Assembly (NCBI RefSeq): GCF_024662235.1
Contig: NZ_CP096276.1
Span: forward strand, 3,720,001 to 3,784,000
Direction: 5' to 3'
DNA: 64,000 nucleotides
Source of the DNA: Pimelobacter simplex
GTDB taxonomy: Bacteria > Actinomycetota > Actinomycetes > Propionibacteriales > Nocardioidaceae
Shown: positions 25,192 through 32,728 of the stretch, in pieces
Numbering within the stretch: the first letter of the stretch is position 1
How the letters are laid out: each line of letters begins with the position of its first letter
Made by a program: the position numbers and the translations under genes
The notes under the pieces: model-generated
Databases searched by the model: none
What the model was told of the DNA's origin: nothing
Seen by the model: only the letters and a program-made list of their open reading frames with translations

Positions 25192-26537
25192 CGACCCTGT
25201 CGCCCGACCTGAGCACGCTCCTCGCCCAGGTCGGCCCCGTCGTCGTCGGCGGCCGGGTCCGCGCGGCCCGCGCCGACGCCACCCTCTCCCTGGTCGAGCT
25301 CTCCCGGTCGACCGGTCTCGGCGTCGTCCTCCTCGACGACGTCGAGCACGGCCGGCACCTGCCCGACCTCGACGTCCTGGTCCGGGTCGCCGCCGCGACC
25401 GGCACCACCGCCGAGGTCCTCGTCACCGGCCTGAGCGGCGACCTGGCGACCGACCTCGGCGGCGAGCTCGACCTCGCCGGGCTCGGCCTGACCACCCACA
25501 GCCCGGCCGCCGCGCTCACCACCGCGGACGGCGTCCTCGACCGGCTCACCGCGGCCGGCGCCACCGCACCCCACCTCGAGCGCGCCGCGCGCCGCCTGCG
25601 CGCCACCGCCCGTGAGGCGGCCGGGGACATCACCGGCGCCATCGCCGATCTCGACCACCTGACCGCCGTACCGGTGGCGGAGCTGCGGTGGGTCCAGGAC
25701 CTCATCTCCCTCAGCCGCTGCCACCGCAACGCCGGCGACCTCGACCGCGCGATCGCCACCGGCGAGGACGCCGAGCCCACCATCCGCGACCTCGGCCTGG
25801 CCACCACCGACGAGGCCTTCCAGCTCGCCATCACCGTCGCCGGCGCGTACGTCGGCCGCGGCGACCTCGGCCACGCCACCCGGATCTGCACCCGCGCCGC
25901 CGAGGAGGCCGAGCAGCTCGGCCTCCACCTCGCCCGCGCCTCCGCCCTGTGGAACCGCAGCATCGCCCTGCACGAGGACGGCTTCGCCCTCGCCGCACTC
26001 ACCGACGCCCTCGAGGCGCTCGAGTACTTCGCCGCCCACGGCGACACCCGCAACCTCGGCCGGCTCCGGACCCAGGTCGCGAGCATCCGCCTGGCCCTGC
26101 ACCCACCCGACGCCCTCGGTTCCCTGGAGATCCTCGCGCTGGCCCGCGAGGAGATCGACTGGTCGACCGCCGGCGCCGTCGACCTGGCCGGCCACCGACT
26201 GATGACCGCCCACGCCCTGCACCTGCTCGGCGACGACGACCGTGCCAGCGCCGTCCTCGACGAGAGCGAGCGCGCCCGCCCGGCCGACGTACCGGAGATG
26301 CAGGCGTGGCAGACCGCCCTCCGCGGCCGGATCTGCGCCGCCCGCGGCGACCTCCCCGGCGCCCGCGGCCACTTCCAGGACGCCGTCGCCCTCCTCTACG
26401 CCATCGACTCCCGCTCCGACATCGGCCAGCTCTGGTTCGAGCTCGGCGACATCCTCGTCGCCCTCGACGAGCCCGAGCAGGCCATCGACGCCTACCGCCG
26501 CGCCAGCATCTGCCGCGGTATCCGCGGGCGTTCCTGA
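25188..26537 (+). CDS. XRE-HTH / TPR regulator, copy 3 of 4
   Basis: 449 residues from a GTG that overlaps the TGA of copy 2 (GTGA), so it is translationally coupled. The HTH is more diverged ('VGGRVRAARADATLSLVELSRSTGLGVVLLDDVEHGRHLPDLDVLVRV'). The TPR region keeps the family landmarks ('VPVAELRWVQDLISLSRCHRNAGDLDRAI', 'QLWFELGDILVALDEPEQAIDAYRRA'). The N-terminal third is closest to copy 4. The DNA-binding role is inferred; the weaker HTH could mean altered specificity. Confidence 0.78.
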   Translation: MTTLSPDLSTLLAQVGPVVVGGRVRAARADATLSLVELSRSTGLGVVLLDDVEHGRHLPDLDVLVRVAAATGTTAEVLVTGLSGDLATDLGGELDLAGLGLTTHSPAAALTTADGVLDRLTAAGATAPHLERAARRLRATAREAAGDITGAIADLDHLTAVPVAELRWVQDLISLSRCHRNAGDLDRAIATGEDAEPTIRDLGLATTDEAFQLAITVAGAYVGRGDLGHATRICTRAAEEAEQLGLHLARASALWNRSIALHEDGFALAALTDALEALEYFAAHGDTRNLGRLRTQVASIRLALHPPDALGSLEILALAREEIDWSTAGAVDLAGHRLMTAHALHLLGDDDRASAVLDESERARPADVPEMQAWQTALRGRICAARGDLPGARGHFQDAVALLYAIDSRSDIGQLWFELGDILVALDEPEQAIDAYRRASICRGIRGRS

Positions 26538-26550
26538 CCACCCAGCGGGC

Positions 26551-26556
26551 TATCTT
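26551..26556 (+). promoter_or_regulatory. leaderless -10 box for XRE-TPR copy 4
   Basis: TATCTT with 7 nt (GACCACC) to the GTG at 26564, 13 bp after the copy 3 stop. Copy 4 can therefore be transcribed independently of copies 2-3. Confidence 0.5.
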
Positions 26557-26563
26557 GACCACC

Positions 26564-27904
26564 GTGACGACCGACCTGGCCGACCTGCTGCAACAGGTCG
26601 ATCCGAAGGTCGTCGGCGAGCGCGTGCGCGCCGCCCGCGAGCTCTTCGCCCTCCCCCTCACCGACCTGTCCCACGCGACCGGCCTCGACCCCGCCACCCT
26701 CGACGACGTCGAGCACGGCCGCCGTCCCGCCGACCTCACCCTCCTGACCGCCGTCGCCGCGAGCACCGCAGCATCGGTCGAGCTGCTGATCACCGGGCTG
26801 AGCCAGGACGCCCTCACCGACCTGCAGGGCGACCTCGACCTCGCCCGCCTCTCCCTGTCGAGCAGCTCCCCCGCCGGCGCCCTGACCACCGCCGAGCGCA
26901 TCCTCACCCAGCTCGACGCGGCCGGGGCGACGGCCCCGCACCTCGATCGGGCCGCGCGGCGGCTGCGGGCGCGGGCGCTGGAGGCCTCGGGGGATCTCAA
27001 CGGTGCGATCGAGGAGCTGCGGCGGGTGTCCGTCGTACCGGTGGCGGAGGTGGAGTGGGTCGAGGACCTGATCTCGCTCAGCCGGTGCCTGCGAGACTCC
27101 GGCGACCTCGCCGAGGCGATCGCCATCGGCGAGAACGCCGAAACAGAGATCCGCAGCCTCGGGCTGGCCGAGACGACGGAGGCGATCCACCTCACCGTGA
27201 CGGTCGCGGCCGCGTACCTCTTCCGCGGCGACGTGCGCCACGGCGCCCGACTCTGTCGGCGTGCCGCCGACAAGGCCGACGAGTGCGAGCTGCTCGTCGC
27301 CAAGGCGTCGGCGCTGTGGAATGCCAGCGGCGCCCTCGACACGAACGGTGACCCGAACGGCGCTCTTCCCCTCGCGCTCGAAGCGCTGGCCATCTACGAG
27401 ACCGAGGGCGACACCAACCTGCTCGCCCGCCTCCGGACCCACGTCGCCACCCTCCAGCTCAAGACCCAGCCGCCCGACCTCGACAGCGCCCTGGCGATGC
27501 TCGAACGCGCCCGGGTCGAGCTCGACTGGGCGGCGGGCACCAGCATCGACGCTGCTCGCCACCGGCTCTGCACAGCCCGCGTCCTGCACAGCCTCGGCGA
27601 CGACGACCGCGCGAGCGACATGCTCGACGAGAGCGAGTCACTGACACCGGTCGAGGCACCCGAGCTGCGCGCGTGGCAGTCGGCGCTCCGCGGCCTGCTG
27701 GCGGCCGAACGGGGCGATGTTCACCAGACCCGCGAGCACTTCCTGACCGCGATCCACACCCTGACCAGCAGCGGCGCCGACAAGGATGCGGCGCAGATGT
27801 GGTTCGAGCTCGGCGACACGCTCCTCAGGCTCGGCGACCGCGAATCCGCCCTCGACGCCTTCCGCCGCGCCGGGATCTCCCAGGGCCTGCAGACCGGTAG
27901 CTAG
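26564..27904 (+). CDS. XRE-HTH / TPR regulator, copy 4 of 4
   Basis: 446 residues. HTH 'VGERVRAARELFALPLTDLSHATGLDPATLDDVEHGRRPADL' resembles copy 3, while everything after about residue 150 ('VPVAEVEWVEDLISLSRC...') tracks copy 2, including 'AYLFRGDVRHGARLCRRAADKAD' and 'AAQMWFELGDTLLRLGDRESALDAFRRAGISQGL'. The gene therefore looks like a mosaic. Its stop is 55 bp from the stop of the convergent secreted-peptide gene. The start is set by the TATCTT box 7 nt upstream. Confidence 0.78.
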   Translation: MTTDLADLLQQVDPKVVGERVRAARELFALPLTDLSHATGLDPATLDDVEHGRRPADLTLLTAVAASTAASVELLITGLSQDALTDLQGDLDLARLSLSSSSPAGALTTAERILTQLDAAGATAPHLDRAARRLRARALEASGDLNGAIEELRRVSVVPVAEVEWVEDLISLSRCLRDSGDLAEAIAIGENAETEIRSLGLAETTEAIHLTVTVAAAYLFRGDVRHGARLCRRAADKADECELLVAKASALWNASGALDTNGDPNGALPLALEALAIYETEGDTNLLARLRTHVATLQLKTQPPDLDSALAMLERARVELDWAAGTSIDAARHRLCTARVLHSLGDDDRASDMLDESESLTPVEAPELRAWQSALRGLLAAERGDVHQTREHFLTAIHTLTSSGADKDAAQMWFELGDTLLRLGDRESALDAFRRAGISQGLQTGS

Positions 27905-27959
27905 ATCGAGGCGGCCGGCCCCAGCCGCACGACGGCGACCAAGGCCGGCCAAGAGCCGA

Positions 27960-28073
27960 TCAGCAGCAGTAGTTCTTGTCCGCCGACGCCGGCGCCGCGG
28001 GGCTGACGACCACGCCGAACACCGACATCCCAGCGACCACGCTGACGACCAGAGCTTTCTTCAGACGCGACAT
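27960..28073 (-). CDS. short secreted peptide (candidate pheromone), predicted mature form DKNYCC
   Basis: A 37-codon gene. The ATG (28073) has a good ribosome-binding site (AAAGGGA, 7 nt upstream). The product begins MSRLKK, followed by an uninterrupted hydrophobic core of about 20 residues and 'SPAAPASA', a textbook signal-peptidase I site, leaving only DKNYCC. A six-residue mature C-terminus is what Phr/PapR/NprX-type signal precursors look like. It is tail-to-tail with four XRE-TPR regulators whose architecture fits peptide receptors. A longer in-frame TTG start (28145) exists but lacks a ribosome-binding site and would bury the signal peptide. A pheromone role is inference; a tiny antimicrobial is the main alternative. 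Confidence 0.68.
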   Translation of the reverse strand: MSRLKKALVVSVVAGMSVFGVVVSPAAPASADKNYCC

Positions 28074-28140
28074 TCCCGTTCCCTTTCGTCGCGGGGCGTG
28101 CGCCTTTCGCACCCCCCGTGACACGGGACGGTAAGTATTG

Positions 28141-28189
28141 GACAACTCTCAAATCCATGAGTTGCCTTGTTTTGATGTCTAGAGTTGTC
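28141..28189. promoter_or_regulatory. three GAGTTG half-sites upstream of the secreted-peptide gene
   Basis: The plus strand shows GACAACTC (28141-28148, complement GAGTTGTC), GAGTTGCC (28159-28166) and GAGTTGTC (28182-28189). Sites 1 and 2 make an inverted repeat CAACTC-N10-GAGTTG. Sites 1 and 3 make a perfect 9-bp inverted repeat GACAACTCT/AGAGTTGTC at longer range. On the peptide-gene strand TTGACA (complement of 28186-28191) could be a -35 overlapping site 3, but no clear -10 follows. This is a natural binding region for one of the neighbouring XRE proteins. Confidence 0.6.
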
Positions 28190-28376
28190 AATGAGGCTCG
28201 TGGGGCGCCGCGCGTCCCAACCAGCGAGACGGATCGGCCCGTTGAGCGGGCACTTCCAGACAAGTCAGTACGCCGGGAAGCGGCCGCGAGAAGGCGGCGG
28301 CCTCGACCGGCGGCTGCCGTCGTACGGCGGCGCGCGGGCTGACTAGGATTGCGCGGTGCCCGGACGCCGGGCGCAG

Positions 28377-28449
28377 GCCGGTGTAGCTCAGTTGGTAGAG
28401 CGTCTTACTTGTAATAAGAGGGTCGCGGGTTCAAATCCTGTCACCGGCT
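28377..28449 (+). tRNA. tRNA-Thr (anticodon TGT)
   Basis: Complete cloverleaf: acceptor GCCGGTG/CACCGGC, D-arm GCTC-AGTTGGTA-GAGC, anticodon stem TCTTA/TAAGA with loop CTTGTAA (anticodon TGT, reads ACA), T-arm GCGGG-TTCAAAT-CCTGT, discriminator T. CCA is not encoded. It is a possible attachment site for mobile DNA, but no repeat of its 3' end was noticed nearby. Confidence 0.95.
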
Positions 28450-28475
28450 CCGCCGATGAATCGCGCGCCAAGGCC

Positions 28476-28481
28476 TAGTCT
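28476..28481 (+). promoter_or_regulatory. leaderless -10 box for ligC
   Basis: TAGTCT with 7 nt (CAGCAGC) to the GTG at 28489, between the tRNA 3' end and the gene; it decides the start codon. Confidence 0.55.
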
Positions 28482-28488
28482 CAGCAGC

Positions 28489-29601
28489 GTGGACCTCCCC
28501 GTGCTGCCGCCCGTCCTGCCGATGCTCGCCAAGGCCGTCTCGGGTGTCCCCGACCCCGCCAAGTACGACGACCAGGGGCTCAGCTTCGAGCCCAAGTGGG
28601 ACGGCTTCCGGTGCCTCGTGTTCCGCGACGGCGACGAGATCGAGCTGGCGAGCCGGAACACCAAGCCGCTGACGCGCTACTTCCCCGAGCTGGTCGAGGC
28701 GATGAAGGCGGAGCTGCCGGCGCGGTGCGTGCTGGACGGCGAGATCTTCGTGGCGCAGCAGGGCGGGGACGGCAAGGGGCGCCTGCAGTTCGAGGTGCTG
28801 CAGGAGCGGATCCACCCGGCGGCGTCGCGGATCAACCTGCTCGCCGAGCAGACGCCGGCGGACTTCGTCGCCTTCGACCTGCTCGCGCTCGACGACATCT
28901 CGTACCTGGAGCGGCCGTTCGCCGAGCGGCGTGCGGCGCTGGAGGAGGCGCTCGCCCACCTCTCCGGCGAGAGCGGTCGCTGCCACCTCACCCGGACGAG
29001 CACCGACCCGGCGGTCGCCGAGGAGTGGTTCCACCAGTTCGAGGGGGCGGGTCTCGACGGGGTGATCGCGAAGCCGCTGAGCGCGCCGTACTCCCCCAAC
29101 GCCCGCACGATGCTCAAGATCAAGCACGAGCGCACGGCCGACGTGGTGCTGGCCGGCTACCGCGAGCACAAGACGAGCACGCCGGAGAACCCGTTGATCG
29201 GCAGCCTCCTCCTCGGCCTGTACGACGGCGGCGAGCTGCAGCACATCGGCGTCAGCGCCTCCTTCACCGCGGCCCGCCGGGCCGAGCTGTGGCACGAGCT
29301 GCAGGCGCTCGTCGTCCCGATCGAGGAGCACCCGTGGGGTCGCTGGCAGGAGTTCCTGGTGGCCAACCCCGGCCGCCAGCCCGGCACCCAGAGCCGGTGG
29401 AGCCAGGGCAAGGACCTGTCGTTCACGCCGTTGCGTCCCGAGCGCGTCATCGAGGTCAAGTACGACGCCATGGAGGGCCGCCGCTTCCGGCACACCGCCC
29501 ACTTCAAGCGCTGGCGCGAGGACCGCGACCCCGAGTCGTGCGGCTACGAGCAGCTCGAGCAGCCGGTGCGCTACGACCTGGCGGACGTCCTCGGCGGGTG
29601 A
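28489..29601 (+). CDS. ligC: ATP-dependent DNA ligase, LigC type
   Basis: A 370-residue minimal ATP-dependent ligase. The AMP-acceptor lysine is K36 in 'FEPKWDGFR'; further nucleotidyltransferase motifs are 'LDGEIFV', 'AFDLLALDD', 'EGAGLDGVIAKP' and 'MLKIKHERT'. An OB-fold domain follows to about 360. The leaderless GTG 28489 is preferred over ATG 28456, which lies only 6 nt after the tRNA. As in M. tuberculosis (Rv3730c/Rv3731), it lies next to a LigD-type PrimPol gene. Roles in excision repair and ancillary end joining are inferred from mycobacterial homologues. Confidence 0.9.
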   Translation: MDLPVLPPVLPMLAKAVSGVPDPAKYDDQGLSFEPKWDGFRCLVFRDGDEIELASRNTKPLTRYFPELVEAMKAELPARCVLDGEIFVAQQGGDGKGRLQFEVLQERIHPAASRINLLAEQTPADFVAFDLLALDDISYLERPFAERRAALEEALAHLSGESGRCHLTRTSTDPAVAEEWFHQFEGAGLDGVIAKPLSAPYSPNARTMLKIKHERTADVVLAGYREHKTSTPENPLIGSLLLGLYDGGELQHIGVSASFTAARRAELWHELQALVVPIEEHPWGRWQEFLVANPGRQPGTQSRWSQGKDLSFTPLRPERVIEVKYDAMEGRRFRHTAHFKRWREDRDPESCGYEQLEQPVRYDLADVLGG

Positions 29602-29639
29602 TCCTCGACCGGTGACCGTCGCCGGGGCAGGATGGGGCC

Positions 29640-30173
29640 ATGACCAGCGAGTCCGCACCCCGCGAAGAGCCCTACGACGTCGTCCTGCTCATCGAGAAGG
29701 CGCTGACCGCCGCCGACGCCGCCCAGGTCCGCTCGCTGCACCTGGAGCTCGACGACGACCCGACCATCGAGGTCTTCTACCACGTGCTGCTGCCGATGGC
29801 CGATGCTGCCGCGGCGGTCGAGGCCTCGCTCGGCGTCATCGGCGGCGCCGACATCATCGCGCCCCCGATCACGCCCTCACCGGACGAGATCGACACCCTG
29901 CGCGAGGAGTACCGCGACCAGGCCGACCGCGACCTGGCCGCCACCCGCGACGTGCTGCTGGCCACGGGTGCGCACCTCGGGTCGGCGAGCGTCGTCACCG
30001 AGCCGCCGGTCGACGCGCTCATCGCCAAGGTCAAGGAGGTCGACGGCCGGGAGTCGATCATCCTGACCCGGCCGCACCTGGTCGCGGAGTTCTTCCACGT
30101 CGACTGGACCTCGCGGGCCCGGCGCAAGCTCGGCGTACCGGTGCTGCACCTGCTGGAGCACGAGACCGCCTAG
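29640..30173 (+). CDS. UspA-like / unknown alpha-beta protein
   Basis: A 177-residue protein. An alternating beta-alpha pattern, 'DALIAKVKEVDGRESIILTRPHLVAEFFHVDW' and the terminal 'ARRKLGVPVLHLLEHE' resemble the last strand-helix units of universal stress proteins, but the ATP-binding GxxGxS/T loop is not visible. The function is unknown. It lies between ligC and the PrimPol gene and overlaps the latter's stop codon on the opposite strand by 4 bp. Confidence 0.65.
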   Translation: MTSESAPREEPYDVVLLIEKALTAADAAQVRSLHLELDDDPTIEVFYHVLLPMADAAAAVEASLGVIGGADIIAPPITPSPDEIDTLREEYRDQADRDLAATRDVLLATGAHLGSASVVTEPPVDALIAKVKEVDGRESIILTRPHLVAEFFHVDWTSRARRKLGVPVLHLLEHETA

Positions 30174-31264
30174 GTCCCCTCGACCCGGTTGCCCTCCGCG
30201 TCCCAGTGCTCGGCGACCTTCTTGCTGGGCTGCACCCGCGGCGGCTCCCCCGGCATCTTCGGGTAGTCCGGCGGGAAGTTGAGCTCGCCCGCGCCCTCGG
30301 CGACCTGCTGGTCCCACAGGTCCAGCAGCGGCTGGAGCGAGTACGCCGTGTCGTCGATCCCCGCCCACGGGTCGCCGTCGGCGAGGCGCTCGGGGACGGT
30401 GAAGAGGTTGTAGCCGCGCGGGTCGGTGACGCCGGCCAGCTCGGCCCAGGTCATCGGGGTCGAGACGGGCGCGCCGGGCAGCGGCCGCAGCGAGTAAGCC
30501 GACGCGATCGTCCGGTCGCGGTTGTTCTGGTTGAAGTCGATGAAGATGCGCTCGCCGCGCTCCTCCTTCCACCACGCGGTGGTGACCTGGTCGTCGCGGC
30601 GGGCGAGCTCGCGGCCGAGGGCGATGGCGGCGTGGCGGACGTCGGTGAACTCCCAGCGGGGCTCGATCCGGACGTAGACGTGGACGCCGCGGTTGCCGGA
30701 CGTCTTGGGGAACCCGACCAGACCGAGCTCGCCGAGCAGCTCGTGGGCGACGCCGGCGACGCGCACGGCATCGGAGAACGTCGTGCCGGGCTGCGGGTCG
30801 AAGTCGATGCGCAGCTCGTCGGGGTGGTCGACGTCCGCGCGCCGGACCGGCCAGGGGTGGAAGGTGAGGGCGCCCATCTGGGCGCACCAGACCGGGACGG
30901 CGATCTCGGTCGGGCAGATCTCCTCGGCGGTACGGCCCGACGGGAAGGTGATCTCGACGGCCTCCAGGTAGTCGGGAGCGCCCTTGGGGACCCGCTTCTG
31001 GTAGAAGCCCTCGGCGTCGTTGTCGCGCGGTCCGGTGGCCAGCCGGAAGCCCTCGCGGACCCCCGACGGCCACCGCTCCAGCGCGGTGGGCCGCTCGCGC
31101 AGCGCGCGCATCAGAGCGTCGCCGGCCGCGGCGACGTACTCGGCCACCATGAGCTTGGTGACCTCGGGAGTGTGCTCGGTCGCCTCGTAGATCACCCGGT
31201 CCGGGCTGGACACCCGGACCTCGCGGTCACCTGCCTGGACCATCGCCGCCGCGGTCTTCGCCAT
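30170..31264 (-). CDS. LigD-type primase-polymerase (PrimPol), stand-alone
   Basis: A 364-residue LigD polymerase-domain protein. The catalytic metal residues are D154 and D156 in 'LRIDFDPQPG'; 'FPKTSGNRGVHVYVRI' and 'IFIDFNQNNRDRTIASAYSLRPLPGAPVSTPM' are diagnostic. There is no ligase or nuclease domain. It matches the mycobacterial Prim-PolC (Rv3730c), whose gene also neighbours ligC; those enzymes fill short gaps and incorporate ribonucleotides in repair. A TAGGGT box 6 nt before the ATG indicates a leaderless transcript. Confidence 0.88.
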   Translation of the reverse strand: MAKTAAAMVQAGDREVRVSSPDRVIYEATEHTPEVTKLMVAEYVAAAGDALMRALRERPTALERWPSGVREGFRLATGPRDNDAEGFYQKRVPKGAPDYLEAVEITFPSGRTAEEICPTEIAVPVWCAQMGALTFHPWPVRRADVDHPDELRIDFDPQPGTTFSDAVRVAGVAHELLGELGLVGFPKTSGNRGVHVYVRIEPRWEFTDVRHAAIALGRELARRDDQVTTAWWKEERGERIFIDFNQNNRDRTIASAYSLRPLPGAPVSTPMTWAELAGVTDPRGYNLFTVPERLADGDPWAGIDDTAYSLQPLLDLWDQQVAEGAGELNFPPDYPKMPGEPPRVQPSKKVAEHWDAEGNRVEGT

Positions 31265-31270
31265 GCGCCG

Positions 31271-31276
31271 ACCCTA
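31271..31276 (-). promoter_or_regulatory. leaderless -10 box for the PrimPol gene
   Basis: TAGGGT on the minus strand, 6 nt before the ATG at 31264. It lies within the 19-bp gap to msrB. Confidence 0.5.
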
Positions 31277-31283
31277 TGCGGAG

Positions 31284-31688
31284 TCAGGCCTGGTCGGCGG
31301 GTTCGAGCGTCAGGCTGATCGAGTTGATGCAGAACCGGTCGCCGGTCGGCGTGCCGTAGCCGTCGGGGAAGACGTGACCGAGGTGCGAGCCGCAGTTGGC
31401 GCAGCGGACCTCGACCCGCTTCATGCCGTGCGAGGTGTCCTCGATGTACTCCACCGTGTCGCTGATCGGCTGGTAGAAGCTCGGCCAGCCGCAGCCGGAG
31501 TGGAACTTCGTGTCCGACTCGAACAGCTTGGCCTGGCAGGCCTTGCACCGGTAGACACCGGTGGTCTCGGTGTCGGTGTACTCACCGGTGAAGGCCCGCT
31601 CGGTGCCGGCCTGGCGGAGCACCTGGTACTCCTCGGGAGTGAGCTCCGCGCGCCACTCCGCGTCCGTCTTCTCGACCTCGTAACCCAT
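31284..31688 (-). CDS. msrB: peptide-methionine (R)-S-oxide reductase
   Basis: A 134-residue MsrB. Zinc ligands are C48, C51, C96 and C99; catalytic C120 is in 'RFCINS', with 'HSGCGWPSF' and 'HLGHVFPDG' in place. It reduces methionine-R-sulfoxide in oxidised proteins. The cytosolic form has no signal peptide. TACGCT 7 nt before the ATG suggests a leaderless mRNA separate from the upstream rhodanese gene. Confidence 0.95.
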   Translation of the reverse strand: MGYEVEKTDAEWRAELTPEEYQVLRQAGTERAFTGEYTDTETTGVYRCKACQAKLFESDTKFHSGCGWPSFYQPISDTVEYIEDTSHGMKRVEVRCANCGSHLGHVFPDGYGTPTGDRFCINSISLTLEPADQA

Positions 31689-31695
31689 GACACCG

Positions 31696-31701
31696 AGCGT
31701 A
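31696..31701 (-). promoter_or_regulatory. leaderless -10 box for msrB
   Basis: TACGCT on the minus strand, 7 nt before the ATG at 31688. Confidence 0.5.
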
Positions 31702-31710
31702 CTCAGCAGG

Positions 31711-32163
31711 TCACGCCGCGACCCCCGCGACCGGCATCCCGGCCGCGCGCCAGGCGGCGAAACCGCCGACGACGTCGGTGGCCCGGTCGATGCCGAGGCT
31801 GCGGAGGGCGTCCGCGGCGAGCGAGGAGGTGTAGCCCTCCTGGCACAGCACCAGCACCCGCAGGTCGTACGACGCCTCCGGGAGCCGGGCGTCGCTGCGC
31901 GGGTCGAAGCGCCACTCCAGCACGTTGCGCTCGACCACGAGGACGGGCAGCCAGGCGGCGACCTCGCCCTCGATCGCGCGCTGGGCGGCGGGGCGGATGT
32001 CGACGAGGAGCACCTGGCCGACGGTGACGAGCTCCTGGAAGGCCGCGCGCGGGCTGATCCGGTCGAGGCGGGAGCGGGCGTCGGCCAGGAGGGCGTCCAC
32101 GCCGTCGTACCGGGCGGGCGCGGGCGCGGCGGCGGGGACGGGGGCCGTGGCGAGGGTGCTCAC
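31711..32163 (-). CDS. rhodanese-domain sulfurtransferase
   Basis: A 150-residue single-domain rhodanese: '[17 protein letters not shown]' (D55/R57 region) and active-site loop 'LCQEGYTS' with persulfide cysteine C107. An Ala/Pro-rich N-terminal ~20 residues is non-conserved. The GTG start overlaps the stop of the cysteine dioxygenase gene (GTGA), so both are made together. In this pairing the dioxygenase product (cysteine sulfinate) or derived thiosulfate may feed sulfane-sulfur handling. Expression is controlled by the upstream poly-cysteine leader. Confidence 0.88.
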   Translation of the reverse strand: MSTLATAPVPAAAPAPARYDGVDALLADARSRLDRISPRAAFQELVTVGQVLLVDIRPAAQRAIEGEVAAWLPVLVVERNVLEWRFDPRSDARLPEASYDLRVLVLCQEGYTSSLAADALRSLGIDRATDVVGGFAAWRAAGMPVAGVAA

Positions 32164-32609
32164 CACTCCGCCCCGGCCTTCTCGACGCCGAGGGCCTCGA
32201 GCCGGTCGCCGTGGAACTTGAACCGGGTCATCGTGTGCAGCCGCGGCGAGTACGCGTGCAGCGAGAGGGCGGGGCCGTCGGTGGCGTTGCGGACGTCGTG
32301 CGCGTAGCCGGCGCCGAACGCCTTGCCGTCGCCGGGACCGAGGTCGACGAGCCGCAGCCCGCCGTCGAAGGTGTGCTCGGTGAGCCGGCCCTCGAGGACG
32401 GTGAAGGCGCCGGACGACGAGCCGTGGTCGTGCCAGTCGGTGGCGGCACCGGCCGGCCAGGAGATCAGCCAGAGCTCGTAGTCGTCGGTGGTGAGCAGGC
32501 GGATCCACGAGCGCTCGTACGGGTCGTGGTCGAGCAGGTGGTGCAGGTCGGGGTCGGCGGCGTGGTTGCGCACGACCTCGAGCAGGGGCAGGACGGCGAG
32601 CTGGGTCAT
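32160..32609 (-). CDS. cysteine dioxygenase-family cupin (thiol dioxygenase)
   Basis: A 149-residue cupin. Fe ligands H60 and H62 in 'DWHDHGSSSGAFTVLEG' and H104 in 'GYAHDVRN', with Y120 in 'HAYSPRL' corresponding to the conserved tyrosine of type I CDO. It oxidises cysteine, or a related thiol such as 3-mercaptopropionate, to the sulfinate. The start ATG 32609 has the ribosome-binding site CGGAGG; a longer in-frame start at 32672 is not supported. An 8-nt stretch containing this site is exactly complementary to part of the upstream leader ORF. It is the first structural gene of the CDO-rhodanese operon. Confidence 0.88.
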   Translation of the reverse strand: MTQLAVLPLLEVVRNHAADPDLHHLLDHDPYERSWIRLLTTDDYELWLISWPAGAATDWHDHGSSSGAFTVLEGRLTEHTFDGGLRLVDLGPGDGKAFGAGYAHDVRNATDGPALSLHAYSPRLHTMTRFKFHGDRLEALGVEKAGAEW

Positions 32610-32653
32610 GGGGGTTCCTCCGGGAGTGGTCGGTGCTGGATCTGGGGTGCGGA

Positions 32654-32722
32654 TCAACAGCAGCGACAACACAGCCCGGACGCCCGGAGGGTGCCGCGCA
32701 GGACTGGGAGGAGACGGGTCAT
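32654..32722 (-). CDS. poly-cysteine leader peptide (cysteine attenuator)
   Basis: A 22-codon leaderless ORF ending 'LCCRCC' then TGA, 44 nt before the dioxygenase ATG. CACTAT lies 6 nt before its ATG, so translation starts at the 5' end of the mRNA. Such leaderless poly-cysteine ORFs act as cysteine-responsive attenuators of sulfur operons in mycobacteria. An 8-nt stretch CCTCCGGG inside it (complement of 32683-32690) is perfectly complementary to CCCGGAGG (complement of 32617-32624), which holds the dioxygenase ribosome-binding site. A ribosome stalled at the Cys codons would cover it, freeing the site. Confidence 0.85.
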   Translation of the reverse strand: MTRLLPVLRGTLRASGLCCRCC

Positions 32723-32728
32723 GTCTCC

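Noticed and set aside
27960..28073. Reading the peptide gene as another poly-cysteine attenuator because it ends in CC
   Set aside because: It has a full signal peptide and its own ribosome-binding site, and no gene follows on the same strand within reach, so attenuation has nothing to control.
27960..28145. 61-residue version of the secreted peptide from the TTG at 28145
   Set aside because: No ribosome-binding site and the signal peptide would be internal; the ATG at 28073 has both a proper ribosome-binding site and a proper n-region.
28377..28449. tRNA-Thr as attachment site of an element carrying the XRE-TPR cluster
   Set aside because: No integrase gene adjoins it and I noticed no direct repeat of its 3' end upstream of 22.3 kb.
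32610..32672. Upstream-extended start (32672) for the cysteine dioxygenase
   Set aside because: The extension overlaps the poly-cysteine leader region in another frame and lacks a ribosome-binding site; CGGAGG is placed correctly for ATG 32609.
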